Source: Leptolinea sp. UBA5203 | Lineage (GTDB): Bacteria; Chloroflexota; Anaerolineae; Anaerolineales; Anaerolineaceae | Reading direction: 5' to 3' | DNA: 64,000 nt | Assembly: GCA_002412765.1 (NCBI GenBank) | Contig: DHVR01000005.1 | Location: forward strand, 62,001 to 126,000 | Part shown: piece after piece, positions 15,649-24,810 of the stretch | Layout of the letters: every line of letters begins with the position of its first letter | Numbering within the stretch: position 1 is the stretch's first letter | Position numbers and translations under genes: made by a program | Notes under the pieces: generated by a model | The model's input: only the letters and a program-made list of their open reading frames with translations | Databases searched by the model: none | What the model was told of the DNA's origin: nothing

Positions 15649-17949
15649 CTAGATGGATTGCTTTTCCACCATTGCCAGGAAAGTGGCGGCAACTTGGGGA
15701 TCAAAATGTTTACCGCTTTGCTCGCGGATGTACTCAAGGGTTTTGTCTCTTGACCAGGCCTTGCGATATGGGCGGTCACTGGTGAGGGCATCCCATACAT
15801 CCACCACCGCGAAGATGCGTGCCATCAACGGAATATCTTCTGATTTCAGACCGCGTGGGTAACCGCTGCCGTCCCATTTTTCATGGTGACAATAGGGAAT
15901 ATCCAAAGCAGGGCGTAAATATTCGATCGGCATAAGCAAGTCGTTGGCATACTCCGGATGCCGCCGCATTATTTCCCATTCACGTTCGTTTAATGTCCCC
16001 GGTTTGAGCAGTACGGAATCCGGAATACCCATTTTGCCGATGTCGTGCAGCAACGCACCGCGTCGGACCTGTTCCAAAATCCCATCGTCAAAGCCCAACT
16101 CCCGCGCTAACTCGACTGTTGTCTGTGCAACGCGGCGGGTATGCCCCTCCGTTTCCTGATCGCGCAATTCCAGCGCGTGCGCCCAACCTTCCAGGGTACT
16201 GTCATAGGCATGCTTGAGATCAATTGCCACCCGCTGCGATTCTTCGTATAAACTTGTGCGGTTGATGGCATTGGCGGCAATATCGGCTATGGCGCTGAGC
16301 AGCCGCATTTCTCCTTCTGTGAAAAGATGACTTGCAGGATCATCTTTATATCGCCCAACACACAAGATGCCAATGATCTGTTGATTGGCCATTAACGATA
16401 CGGCTGCAATCATTTGCGGGCGGTGGAATGAAAAAGTATTTGCCAGAGGAAATTCTACATCGGTATCCTCACAGATGTAGGGTTGTCCTTTTTTTAGGAG
16501 CGGACCACTTATACTCTCAGGAACGGACAAGCGCACACCCTGTGAATCAGCCCAATCACCACGTGCCATCTCAACCACGTACGTATTTGTCATGTCTTCA
16601 AAGAGAATTAAGGAGGCTTGTGATGTTCCAAGGAGGACAGAAGCTTGATCGAGAATGATGGGCAGCATCTCGGCGCGCGTTGCTGCCAGGCGCAAAGCAG
16701 AACTCACAGAGGCGATGACCATCGATTCCAGTTCGTGTTGTTTGCGCTCGGTGATATCCCGGCCAATGCCGACCATGCCTGATATTTTTCCCAGACCGTC
16801 CCGTAATGCCACCTTGGTGGATAGAACCCAGGCCGGGTTTCCATGTTCATCCAACCCAGGTTCTTCCCGATTGATAATGGATATACCTAACTCCATGACG
16901 GATTTATCATCGGCTGCATATTGGGCTGCCAATTCGGGGGGATACATGGCTGAATCCAGTTTCCCAATCACATCATCCATCGTTTTTCCGCCAGAAACCT
17001 GCCTGTCGGCGATGTTGGCCAGGGTTTTTCGGCCCTCTAGATCTTTCACGTAAATGCGATCGGGTAGATTATCAATCAGTGTGCGTAGAAGGTTACGCTC
17101 CGTCACCAGTGCTTCTTCCATTCGTTTGCGACTGGTGATATCCCAGAAGATGCCAAGCGTGCCGGCGATTTGTTTTTTTGCATCAAAGAGCGGAGACTTA
17201 ATCACCTGAACATATGTCTTGTCCTGGTTCAGGGGTTGGTGTTCTTCTTCAATCTCAATGGTTTGACCCGTTTCGATCACCCAGCGATCATCTTTTTGGT
17301 ACTTTTCAGCCATCTCACGAGGATGAAGTTCCAGATCTGTTTTTCCAACGATTTCATCCAATTTTTTGTTTTGTATCGTGCAGTAGTTTTGGTTGGCAAA
17401 GACGAAACGGCCGTCCAAATCTTTCGCATAGATATTTTGTGGCAGGCTTTCAATCAACAAATGAAAAAGCTGTCTGGATTCTTCCAATGCTTCTTCCATT
17501 TGCCTGCGTTCCTGTCTAATCTGAGCTTCAGCCAGTTCCCGCTTAACGGCTGGTCCCAAACGTGCCAGGTGGTCTTTCATCAAGTAATCGTGAGCACCTG
17601 CCCGCATCAAGGTGAGAGCGATCTCTTCGGGAATGGTTCCGGAAATCACAATAAAGGGTAGATCCAATTCCATGGCTTGCATGACGCCCAGCGCGGCTGT
17701 GGCACTGAACTCCGGCAGGTGATAATCCGCGATGATCAAATCCCATGATTGCTCTTCCAGTGCTGCTTTCATGGTGTCAGCGGTTTCAACCCGTTCAGCG
17801 TGAACGAAATAACCAGCTTTTTTTAATTTGTAACTGATCAGCTCAGCATCGTTGGCTGAGTCTTCGACAAAAAGAACACGCAGGGGAGGTTGTATAATGC
17901 TTTGGGGTGGCGAGGAGGGGGGGCTGAAATGTTCGTCCGGGTTAACCAT
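15649..17949 (-). CDS. REC-PAS-PAS-GAF-HD-GYP phosphodiesterase
   Basis: A 766-residue RpfG-like protein starting at ATG 17949 (GGAG with 8-base spacing; the 18 upstream in-frame residues lack this). A receiver domain (about 25-140: FVEDSANDAE, phospho-acceptor in IIADYHLP, then HDYLMKD), two PAS domains joined by NLLRTLIDNLPDRIYVKDL-type linkers, a GAF domain (about 420-570) and HD-GYP (about 575-766) with HDIGKMGIPD and HHEKWDGSGYPRG. It should hydrolyse cyclic di-GMP when its receiver or sensors signal. No cognate kinase is adjacent. Confidence 0.92.
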   Translation of the reverse strand: MVNPDEHFSPPSSPPQSIIQPPLRVLFVEDSANDAELISYKLKKAGYFVHAERVETADTMKAALEEQSWDLIIADYHLPEFSATAALGVMQAMELDLPFIVISGTIPEEIALTLMRAGAHDYLMKDHLARLGPAVKRELAEAQIRQERRQMEEALEESRQLFHLLIESLPQNIYAKDLDGRFVFANQNYCTIQNKKLDEIVGKTDLELHPREMAEKYQKDDRWVIETGQTIEIEEEHQPLNQDKTYVQVIKSPLFDAKKQIAGTLGIFWDITSRKRMEEALVTERNLLRTLIDNLPDRIYVKDLEGRKTLANIADRQVSGGKTMDDVIGKLDSAMYPPELAAQYAADDKSVMELGISIINREEPGLDEHGNPAWVLSTKVALRDGLGKISGMVGIGRDITERKQHELESMVIASVSSALRLAATRAEMLPIILDQASVLLGTSQASLILFEDMTNTYVVEMARGDWADSQGVRLSVPESISGPLLKKGQPYICEDTDVEFPLANTFSFHRPQMIAAVSLMANQQIIGILCVGRYKDDPASHLFTEGEMRLLSAIADIAANAINRTSLYEESQRVAIDLKHAYDSTLEGWAHALELRDQETEGHTRRVAQTTVELARELGFDDGILEQVRRGALLHDIGKMGIPDSVLLKPGTLNEREWEIMRRHPEYANDLLMPIEYLRPALDIPYCHHEKWDGSGYPRGLKSEDIPLMARIFAVVDVWDALTSDRPYRKAWSRDKTLEYIREQSGKHFDPQVAATFLAMVEKQSI

Positions 17950-18165
17950 GAGATAACTCCAATCCAACGGAACAGTTACGGCGACGAGTCCAAAAAGAGG
18001 CATGAAACCTCGCCTTCTTGGGATGCAAGAATTCTCTGCTTGAATCCCATATTAAACCATATCCCTGCTGGTTATGTTTAATTGATTAAGAGGTTGACAA
18101 AAGCTTTTGACATTGTAGCAAATCTCACATCCCTTTGCCATGAATTCTTCGTATAAATTGACATT

Positions 18166-18252
18166 ATGTGGGTGTTATATAGCAAACCCTATCTGGAAGT
18201 ATTCCGTGAAGTATGCAAGAAAATGGGCAAGCTCGAGGAATTGCATACCTAG
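18166..18252 (+). CDS. Possible 28-residue peptide gene before a terminator
   Basis: ATG 18166 opens 28 codons (MWVLYSKPYLEVFREVCKKM then GKLEELHT) and stops 8 bp before a strong terminator. No ribosome binding site is visible. A short transcript ending at 18296 seems likely; whether it is translated is uncertain. Confidence 0.25.
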   Translation: MWVLYSKPYLEVFREVCKKMGKLEELHT

Positions 18253-18260
18253 GTAAAAGA

Positions 18261-18296
18261 GCGGCTTCAGGATTTTCTGGAGCCGCATTATTTTTG
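18261..18296 (+). terminator. Rho-independent terminator
   Basis: GCGGCTTCAG (18261-18270) pairs with CTGGAGCCGC (18277-18286) with one G-T pair, followed by ATTATTTTT. There is no established gene upstream on the plus strand, so it marks a short unknown transcript. Confidence 0.7.
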
Positions 18297-18409
18297 TAAG
18301 TGTTAGGTTGGTTAGCGATTAATATATTAAAAAATGGTGGGACATACAAGCAATTACATCTACTGGTTTTAACAAGGAAAAAAAAACATATTTGCTGATT
18401 AAATCAAAC

Positions 18410-18440
18410 GGAGCCAATAGGTTTTTTGCCTATTGACTCC
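18410..18440 (-). terminator. Hairpin downstream of a small minus-strand gene
   Basis: GGAGCCAATAGG (18410-18421) pairs with CCTATTGACTCC (18429-18440), 12 bp with one mismatch. Read on the minus strand it is followed by GTTTGATTT. It lies 40 bp past the stop of the small gene at 18480. Confidence 0.45.
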
Positions 18441-18479
18441 ATTGTGATAGCAGGTTAAAATCTAATCAAGATAAATATT

Positions 18480-18629
18480 TTACTTTTTGCTTTTCTCATT
18501 CGGATTTCGACGATCTGAATGGGAAATTTTTTTTATCCACGACAAAATGTTTATGTTTCCAGTTGTAATGAGTGGATTATCACGATTCAGCATTAAGCCG
18601 AAAATTACACCTAAAATAAATTGTTCCAT
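18480..18629 (-). CDS. Small hypothetical protein, 49 residues
   Basis: ATG at 18627-18629 on the minus strand, preceded by TTAGGATAATAAAAA. It encodes a hydrophobic start (MEQFILGVIFGLMLNRDNPL), then a basic tail rich in Lys, Arg, Ser and Asn ending EKSKK. The ribosome binding site and the following hairpin support it. A membrane-attached peptide is possible. No family recognised. Confidence 0.4.
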   Translation of the reverse strand: MEQFILGVIFGLMLNRDNPLITTGNINILSWIKKISHSDRRNPNEKSKK

Positions 18630-18890
18630 TTTTTATTATCCTAATATTTTTCATCTCATTTGCATTTCTCCTTTGAATTTTCCACTCGATGCCTGATCCA
18701 CTGATCTGGTTTCAATCCAATACAAATATCTTATAGGCTATGTAAATCTCCTTTTTAGAACGTCTGTTCCTCTATTATATCATTTTTTTTATTTATTTCT
18801 TTCAATGCACCAAAACGATAATATTGGGTGAGTCGCTGCCCTACTATAATTGATTGGCATCAAACTTGGCTAATCATACATGGAAAATGG

Positions 18891-18910
18891 TGGGATCAAA
18901 AGCGATCCCA
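18891..18910 (-). terminator. Weak hairpin after the SIR2 gene
   Basis: TGGGATC (18891-18897) and GATCCCA (18904-18910), 7 bp with a 6-base loop, 34 bp past the SIR2 stop. On the minus strand it is followed by CCATTTTCC, a poor T run. Confidence 0.35.
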
Positions 18911-18943
18911 GCCTACACACTGGCTAATGTGCAGATTGAATAA

Positions 18944-20188
18944 CTAATTTATTTCCCCGATTTTCAGAATTCCATTTGATGTTTTTTCTTCAATAATGTT
19001 TACTCTTTCTTTTACCGAATTATTACTTATTAGTCGTGTAAATTCGTTTTTCAACGATTTGAAGTTGGGATTGATGATGGAAATTTTACGGGTAACATCC
19101 CCGTTAAACCAGTTGGTGATATATTCATTGACATGCTCATCTCCAAAAGAATAGCCAATGATGATTAAATTACTTGATTTTGATAGCTGTTCTTCAAAGG
19201 AATGCAATAGACTAAGGAACGGACCCTTTGCAGTTAATTTATTTTTGCCGCCAAATATGATTGCTGGTTTAAAGTGACGTTGATTTTCTAAGTTAGGATC
19301 TACCTTATTAATAATTTGATATGGTAGGGGTTTTTCTTGTCCTATTTTTCCAATAGATAGAGCCCAATCAATAGACCCATGTAACTTAAGAAGTGGAATT
19401 TTACCATCAATGAATTTAAATTCTCCAGAATTTGACCAAGAATCGAATCCTATATCAATTTCTATCCCATGATTTTTACATGCTAATTCAATAGTATTGT
19501 CATAGTTCAAAGTAACAACGAATGCTTTATTAGTATTAGCATAATTAATTAGCGGAATAAGATAGTTAATTCTTTCGGGCTCCTTTATCCAAACCATTTT
19601 CACTAGATGTTGTATCATAGCATCTGCGGTGTCTTTGAGTAATTTTCCTTCGCTTCCAAATACAATTTTCCGAACTGCGTCTGTAAATATGGTTTCAAAA
19701 TCATTTGATGCGATAAATGTATCTATTTTTCTTTTCCGAAAAGATGAACTACTTCTATGAGCGACTAAATCTGCGACTTGCTCAAGCAATTTCTCATTAT
19801 TTTCTCCAATGAATTTCTCAATCGGGTTGTTGATCGTTTCTAATAATTCCCGACTCATAAAAAAGTCCATCTTTCCATTTTCCAATCCTATTAAATGTGG
19901 ATGCCAAGTATTTATAAATGGACTCAATTCGGAGTTATGTCGATTACTTAATTGTATTAAAGCGTTGAATAGGTCTTCTATATTCACACCAGCTAATGGG
20001 TTTTCGCCTTTGATTCCTTGTTGAAATGAGAGCCCACCAATTACAAATTGTAGTACTTTATCGTATTGTTGATCTGTTGCTTGAAAGTCTTCAGAAAAAT
20101 TTTCAAGCATCTTATTTGTCATGCGATAGGAATCAGGAATACCTGCTTCAACCGATGCACCTGCACCTAACAGGAATAAATCTGGCAT
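18944..20188 (-). CDS. Solitary SIR2-domain protein, probable NADase defence gene
   Basis: A 414-residue protein with a SIR2-like Rossmann domain: nucleotide motif LFLLGAGASVEAGIP at 4-18, VVTLNYDNTIE, the histidine-bearing LLKLHGSIDWALS and IIIGYSFGDEHVNEYI. Such SIR2-like domains deplete NAD+ in several antiphage systems (for example DSR and Thoeris families). The absence of partner domains makes it a stand-alone form. Start after TGGAGGATGTAGT is well supported. It is visibly more AT-rich than the sugar operon upstream, which suggests transfer. Located 59 bp after the aldolase gene. A defence role is inference from the family. Confidence 0.8.
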   Translation of the reverse strand: MPDLFLLGAGASVEAGIPDSYRMTNKMLENFSEDFQATDQQYDKVLQFVIGGLSFQQGIKGENPLAGVNIEDLFNALIQLSNRHNSELSPFINTWHPHLIGLENGKMDFFMSRELLETINNPIEKFIGENNEKLLEQVADLVAHRSSSSFRKRKIDTFIASNDFETIFTDAVRKIVFGSEGKLLKDTADAMIQHLVKMVWIKEPERINYLIPLINYANTNKAFVVTLNYDNTIELACKNHGIEIDIGFDSWSNSGEFKFIDGKIPLLKLHGSIDWALSIGKIGQEKPLPYQIINKVDPNLENQRHFKPAIIFGGKNKLTAKGPFLSLLHSFEEQLSKSSNLIIIGYSFGDEHVNEYITNWFNGDVTRKISIINPNFKSLKNEFTRLISNNSVKERVNIIEEKTSNGILKIGEIN

Positions 20189-20247
20189 ACTACATCCTCC
20201 ATTGCGTTAGCTTGAGTCGGTGCCCACCACGATTGCTGAAATTTATA

Positions 20248-21162
20248 TCAGTCCAAATAATCATCCGCATGATTCTGGCTGCCGAGGAAACGGCTGATTT
20301 TATCTTCCACAACTGCCTGCACCGCGGCCAGGCCGGGTGCCAAGTCTTTCTCGGAAACGGCCTTCATTGCTTCATTGGTTAGGCGGCTTACCCGGCCCAG
20401 GGCTTGCAAGAGGGCCAGTTCCAGATCGGTGGCCACGTTGATTTTACTGATGCCTCCCCCTGCTAGATGAATGGCTGGCTCGATTAATTCTTTGGGTGTG
20501 CCGGAACCCCCGTGCAGTACCAGGTGAACCGGGGTGCGTGCCCGGATGGCTTTAATCCGTTCCACATCCACCCGCGGCTGACGTACGGTGTAAACGCCAT
20601 GGGCGGTGCCCACGGATACGGCCAGGGCATCCACGCCAGTTGCAAGTACAAACTCTTCCGCTTCATCGGGATCGGTAAATAATTCTTCGTCGGTTTCTGA
20701 TTCCATAAAATCGGCGGTGCCAATCCGTCCCAGTTCCGCCTCAACGGAGACGCCGCGGGCATGGGCGTATTCAACCACCTGGCGGGTGATGGCGATGTTT
20801 TCCGCCAGCGGTTTGGCGGAGGCATCGATCATCACGGAAGTAAATCCACAGGCGATAGCCTCTTTGATCAACTTAAAATCCTGGGTATGGTCGAGATGCA
20901 GGCCAACGGGTACTGTGGGGCGTTCGATTGCAAATTGATCCCAAAAGGCCTGGGCAAATTCCGCCAGCGTGTATTGGTACCATTGCAATTCGATCTGCGC
21001 GATTTGCACGAGGATGGGGCTGTGCATCTTTTGACCCGCGCGGAACACGGCACGGATGATGGGGCTGTAGCGCGGTGAAAATGCGCCCACGGCGAATCCG
21101 CCTTTTTCTGCTGTTTGCAGCATGTACTTTAAAGTAACGATGTTTTCGGGTTTACGAAACAT
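20248..21162 (-). CDS. Class II fructose/tagatose-bisphosphate aldolase family protein
   Basis: 304 residues from ATG 21162 (AGGAG with 7-base spacing; an upstream in-frame start lacks a site). Zinc-dependent aldolase barrel: HLDHTQDFKLIKEAIACGFT, VEAELGRIG, AVSVGTAHGVY with a zinc-ligand-type histidine, LVLHGGSGTPKE and GGISKINVATDLELA. Closest in pattern to the GatY/KbaY/FbaA family, which cleaves ketose bisphosphates into dihydroxyacetone phosphate and an aldehyde. It follows the PfkB kinase by 16 bp, so it probably cleaves the product of that kinase. Confidence 0.88.
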   Translation of the reverse strand: MFRKPENIVTLKYMLQTAEKGGFAVGAFSPRYSPIIRAVFRAGQKMHSPILVQIAQIELQWYQYTLAEFAQAFWDQFAIERPTVPVGLHLDHTQDFKLIKEAIACGFTSVMIDASAKPLAENIAITRQVVEYAHARGVSVEAELGRIGTADFMESETDEELFTDPDEAEEFVLATGVDALAVSVGTAHGVYTVRQPRVDVERIKAIRARTPVHLVLHGGSGTPKELIEPAIHLAGGGISKINVATDLELALLQALGRVSRLTNEAMKAVSEKDLAPGLAAVQAVVEDKISRFLGSQNHADDYLD

Positions 21163-21178
21163 TATTTCTCCTGATTGG

Positions 21179-22399
21179 TTATATTTTGGGCGATCCATCC
21201 AGGGAGCCTTGCCATAGCTGTCTGCTTGCATCCCAATGCCATCCGGAATCTTCCGGGTCGACCATCAGACGATCCCAACCGGCATTCACTCGAGCAAGGG
21301 TATCTTCCCAGGAGCGCAATCCGCTCAAGGCATCCGGCCTTTCCACGTTGCATGCCCCCACCGCAACCGCCATGGTGACGGCTTGTTCCGAGGTCGTCTG
21401 GCGCAACAGGGCGCTTAGAAATCCGGCAATGGTGCTGTCCCCGGAACCGGTGGTCCCCGCCACATTCACTTTGAAACAGGGCGCCCAAAGTTCGCGGTCG
21501 CCCCATGACTCGCAATTCAGCGGATGCGCACGGCCCATGGTTTTCAGGGCGGATGCTGTGCCGGTACGCAGGTACAGGCCTTTGGAGCCCAGTTTGATTA
21601 CCACGATCTTGACGCCCATCTGCAGCAGTTCTGCACTGAGATCCTGCAACAGGGCAGGGGTTACCTGATCTAAAAGAGACCCCCGGGCGTTCATTTGCTC
21701 GAACAAGTCCCGGCGCAAGGTAAACAACAATTCTTCAAAACTGGGTAAAAAAATATCCACATAGGGTAACACCGATTTCAAAATCAACGGCCAATCGGCT
21801 TGTCCGCTTTCACTGGAGGGATCCGGATAAGCCATATCCAGGGAGGTGGTAACACCTGTTTCTTTAGCCCGCCGCATCACTTCAACCAGCGCCTGACCGT
21901 TATTGATATATAGCTGGCGCATGATGGGTGGATAGCCAAAATGAAAAAGAGCGGCCTCTTCGACCATCTCAAAGGGAATATCTTCAGCAGTGAAGGTATC
22001 GTTGGCGCCTGGACAATGCAGGAAGATCCGATCCGTGTCTTTGGGGCTGATAATCACGGAGTAAGAAGTCACTGCTGCCGCATCCACCGCAACACCCTGG
22101 ATTAAATCCGCTCCCTGTTGAGCGATCAGGTCCTGCACAATTTTACCGAAAGGGTCGGCGCCCACTTTCGCTACCAGGCGGGTGGGCACCCCTAGGCGAT
22201 GCAGCGCCAGTCCGGTATTGGAGACCGGACCGCCAGTGGAAAATTGAGCCGCCCCCACCTGGATCAGCCTTCCGGGTTTGAAGAGCGTTTCAAATTGACC
22301 CTGCGCAAGCTGTTCAAAATTTGGCAGAATATCCAAACATAGATGCCCGGCGGCCACGGCGCTTAATGGTTTAGCTTCTCCGCTCTTTGGGTTACCCAT
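21179..22399 (-). CDS. PfkB-family carbohydrate kinase
   Basis: A 406-residue kinase. The N-terminal substrate region has STGGPVSNTGLALHRLGVPT, followed by LVAKVGADPFGKIV. The C-terminal anion-hole/catalytic motif is VAGTTGSGDSTIAGFLSAL, that is GSGD in place of the usual GAGD, with the catalytic Asp kept. It should phosphorylate a sugar or sugar phosphate, supplying the aldolase. It overlaps the isomerase-like gene by 8 bp. An extended linker (about 225-300) is longer than in ribokinase. The exact substrate cannot be read from sequence. Confidence 0.85.
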   Translation of the reverse strand: MGNPKSGEAKPLSAVAAGHLCLDILPNFEQLAQGQFETLFKPGRLIQVGAAQFSTGGPVSNTGLALHRLGVPTRLVAKVGADPFGKIVQDLIAQQGADLIQGVAVDAAAVTSYSVIISPKDTDRIFLHCPGANDTFTAEDIPFEMVEEAALFHFGYPPIMRQLYINNGQALVEVMRRAKETGVTTSLDMAYPDPSSESGQADWPLILKSVLPYVDIFLPSFEELLFTLRRDLFEQMNARGSLLDQVTPALLQDLSAELLQMGVKIVVIKLGSKGLYLRTGTASALKTMGRAHPLNCESWGDRELWAPCFKVNVAGTTGSGDSTIAGFLSALLRQTTSEQAVTMAVAVGACNVERPDALSGLRSWEDTLARVNAGWDRLMVDPEDSGWHWDASRQLWQGSLDGSPKI

Positions 22400-23423
22400 G
22401 CATCAACAATTCCAGAACGTACATTTCCAGGGCTTCATAATCGCGGGACTCGACGCATTTTTGCTGGAAAGCATAATCAAACTTCAAGGCTTTTTCTTCC
22501 AGCATTTTGGCAATCTTTAAGCTGTTCTCCAGATGGCGGTAACAGACCTCATCTTTTTGGGTGCGCATGGCTTTTACATCCAACCCGATATATTCTCCAT
22601 GCTGGCCATAGTTATTTTCAATCAAAATCTTAATCTGGTTGAAAGCCTGGCGCAGGTTTTCAACGCCGAAGGCCTTATCCTGGTCATATTTCATGCCGTT
22701 CTGATCATTCAGATGGACGCCCCAAAGTTTCCCAAAGGCCAAGCCAAAGGCGATTTCGTTGGCTGGGTCCAGCCCGGCCAGTATGGCATGCGCCGATTCA
22801 AGCAACCCGCCCACCCGAGAAGGGTCAATGGTTGCCGAGGAGACGGCCATGACGTGCCCCATCGTCCCGCAAAAACTGCGGTCAATGGGTTCATTGGGTT
22901 TGGATTCAATTAGAACTTTGATGTTGGGATCATATTCCAACATCTTGTTGATGGCGTCAATGAGCTGTTTAACCCCTTCGACGGAGTTTTTACTTTCAGC
23001 GCACAGGGTGCCTTCGCGAGCCAGCCAGAGGACAATTTTATCGCAGCCCAATTCATTGGCGATGTCAATCGAACGGTACGCCCGCCAGAGGGCAAACTCA
23101 CGGTCCGTTTTACTGTTGGATGTAAAGCCCCCGTCTATGGTGCGGGGATCCATCCATAAGCGGGGCGCCACAAATTCAGCGGCCATGCCGTTGTTCTCCA
23201 GAATCTTTTTTGTTTCGCGGGCTCTGGCTCGAATTTGAGAATCCGTAAGGTCGTTCATTTCAGGTACAGCGTCATCATCATGAAACTGGACAGCATCAAA
23301 TCCGAGTTTTTTAAACGTCTCCACTTTTTTTTCAAAAGGAATGGTCTTGCGTACTTCAGGTCCAAAAGCATCCGCCCCTTCTGATACATTCCACGGTCCA
23401 ACCGAAAACTTAAATCGTGACAT
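22392..23423 (-). CDS. Xylose-isomerase-like sugar isomerase
   Basis: 343 residues from ATG 23423 (GGGAGG, 6-base spacing). TIM-barrel protein resembling class II xylose isomerases. It keeps the active-site set: VQFHDDD (catalytic His/Asp), IESKPNEP (Glu and Lys metal/proton shuttle), the metal histidine in LLESAHA, NDQNGMKYDQD (Asp ligands) and LDVKAMRT. It interconverts an aldose and ketose. First gene of the isomerase-kinase-aldolase series, which outlines catabolism of a pentose or hexose. No transporter is adjacent. Confidence 0.85.
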   Translation of the reverse strand: MSRFKFSVGPWNVSEGADAFGPEVRKTIPFEKKVETFKKLGFDAVQFHDDDAVPEMNDLTDSQIRARARETKKILENNGMAAEFVAPRLWMDPRTIDGGFTSNSKTDREFALWRAYRSIDIANELGCDKIVLWLAREGTLCAESKNSVEGVKQLIDAINKMLEYDPNIKVLIESKPNEPIDRSFCGTMGHVMAVSSATIDPSRVGGLLESAHAILAGLDPANEIAFGLAFGKLWGVHLNDQNGMKYDQDKAFGVENLRQAFNQIKILIENNYGQHGEYIGLDVKAMRTQKDEVCYRHLENSLKIAKMLEEKALKFDYAFQQKCVESRDYEALEMYVLELLMHG

Positions 23424-23614
23424 TTCTGCCTCCCAAACCAGGTTACAAGGAATTGTTAATCTTCTGTATTGATTATAGGGTAGGTGAGAATTAATTGCAT
23501 ATCCGCAATCCGGGTTTGATCTTGGAATTCTGTAAACCCCTGGTTGAATCATTGCAGAGGTAGTTTGACGTGATTTCACCATGCAACTTACAATGCCAGT
23601 CAAGTGACCCTGCC

Positions 23615-24574
23615 TTACATACTCCTCTCCCATTTGATATACCGGCGCACGTCATGCAGCCAGATTCTGGCGACCGCGTCCACGGCATCGGCAAGGGAGA
23701 TGAGGCTCATGGCCCGGAAGGAGAGCCCCGCGTTCTCCTTGAGCTGCAAGGTTTGCGGGTCGAATTGGTCCGGGGTAAAACCCTCCGGCAGATAAGTATA
23801 GGACAACAAACAGGAATAACGGCAGACCGTATGCATGTAATCCAGTACATTGTTATTACCGGTGCCGTAGCCTACCTGAAATTCGCGCTGGGTTAACTCA
23901 TCCTCGACACTTTTTAGAATGGACCCGGAAAAATCGACCTGATCTGTTTGTTTGGGGAGGCCTGATGGATTGTAAAGAAAACGCTGGTTTGGACGGTCGA
24001 TATCATAAAAGCGCACGACCTCTTCCTCCCAGGCTCGTTCGATGGCATCGTGCAGGTCGAAACGCTCCAGCTTGCCAGGGCGGTCATCACAGTGCAGGGG
24101 CATATGCGCATCGGCGATGTAGTGGCTGAGCATGAAGATGATCAGAGCGATGTGATGGTCCGTGGGGGTGAGGGAGGAGCCTTTTTCTTCGCTCTGCTGG
24201 ATTTTGAAGTCATCAATGATGGCGTGCGAGAGCGCTTCGCAGCGCTCGGGTAGATTATATTTTTTGTCGATAGACAGCCCTCGTTTGATCAGTGCTGAGG
24301 TTTTTCCATTTTTATAAAGCAGGGAGGATTTAGGCAGGCTGCCGTAGGGTATGGTTGGAGTTCCATCTGTTGGAGCATATTTCATGATATGGCTTATGCC
24401 ATTGTCCACGATCACAGTATCGGGGTACCAGGCGCCCCGGATGACCCCGTCTTTGTGATTCTCAAACCAGTTGATCAGGAAATCCGCGTAGTCGCGGTCT
24501 GTCGTGTTCAGCTCAACAGTTTTTAGCCGTTCAATAGCTTTAAATGCGATCCAGGCATGCGTAAATTTTTTCAT
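23615..24574 (-). CDS. Zinc-dependent phospholipase C / S1-P1 nuclease-like protein
   Basis: A 319-residue all-helical protein with the trinuclear-zinc pattern: THAWIAFKAIE at the N-terminus, YPDTVIVDN, HIALIIFMLSHYIADAHMPL, then HCDDRPGKLERFDLHDAIERAWEEE. The HxxxD / H spacing fits the zinc-dependent PLC and S1-P1 nuclease superfamily. No signal peptide is seen, so the usual N-terminal Trp zinc ligand and export are not evident. Start after GGGAGGGTGG. Phosphodiester hydrolysis is inferred from the family. Confidence 0.7.
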   Translation of the reverse strand: MKKFTHAWIAFKAIERLKTVELNTTDRDYADFLINWFENHKDGVIRGAWYPDTVIVDNGISHIMKYAPTDGTPTIPYGSLPKSSLLYKNGKTSALIKRGLSIDKKYNLPERCEALSHAIIDDFKIQQSEEKGSSLTPTDHHIALIIFMLSHYIADAHMPLHCDDRPGKLERFDLHDAIERAWEEEVVRFYDIDRPNQRFLYNPSGLPKQTDQVDFSGSILKSVEDELTQREFQVGYGTGNNNVLDYMHTVCRYSCLLSYTYLPEGFTPDQFDPQTLQLKENAGLSFRAMSLISLADAVDAVARIWLHDVRRYIKWERSM

Positions 24575-24733
24575 GAGATTACCACCCTCCCTTGGAAAAA
24601 AATGAATGGCAAGTCGGATAAAGCGATGGAACTGCGATGATCGAAATATTAGGTAAGAAATCTACTCCTATTCTAGCACAGGAAATTTGGTAGTGTTATA
24701 GGGATCCATGCCTGGGTTGATGGGCGAATTTAT

Positions 24734-24773
24734 GCAAACCCAATTCAAATAGAATGATCCGAATTGGGTTTGC
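24734..24773. terminator. Bidirectional terminator
   Basis: Perfect 13-bp stem GCAAACCCAATTC (24734-24746) and GAATTGGGTTTGC (24761-24773). It lies 38 bp past the ABC ATPase stop on the minus strand. Confidence 0.75.
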
Positions 24774-24810
24774 TCTTGGATTTATTCATTGCGCTTTATC
24801 AGAGGCTTGA

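Noticed and set aside
18487..18696. 69-residue plus-strand frame
   Set aside because: It lies opposite the small minus-strand gene at 18480-18629, which has a ribosome binding site and a following hairpin; the plus frame has neither.
22392..23633. N-terminal extension of the isomerase-like protein to 23633
   Set aside because: The extra 70 residues overlap the upstream gene end and lack family resemblance; ATG 23423 has GGGAGG at 6 bases.
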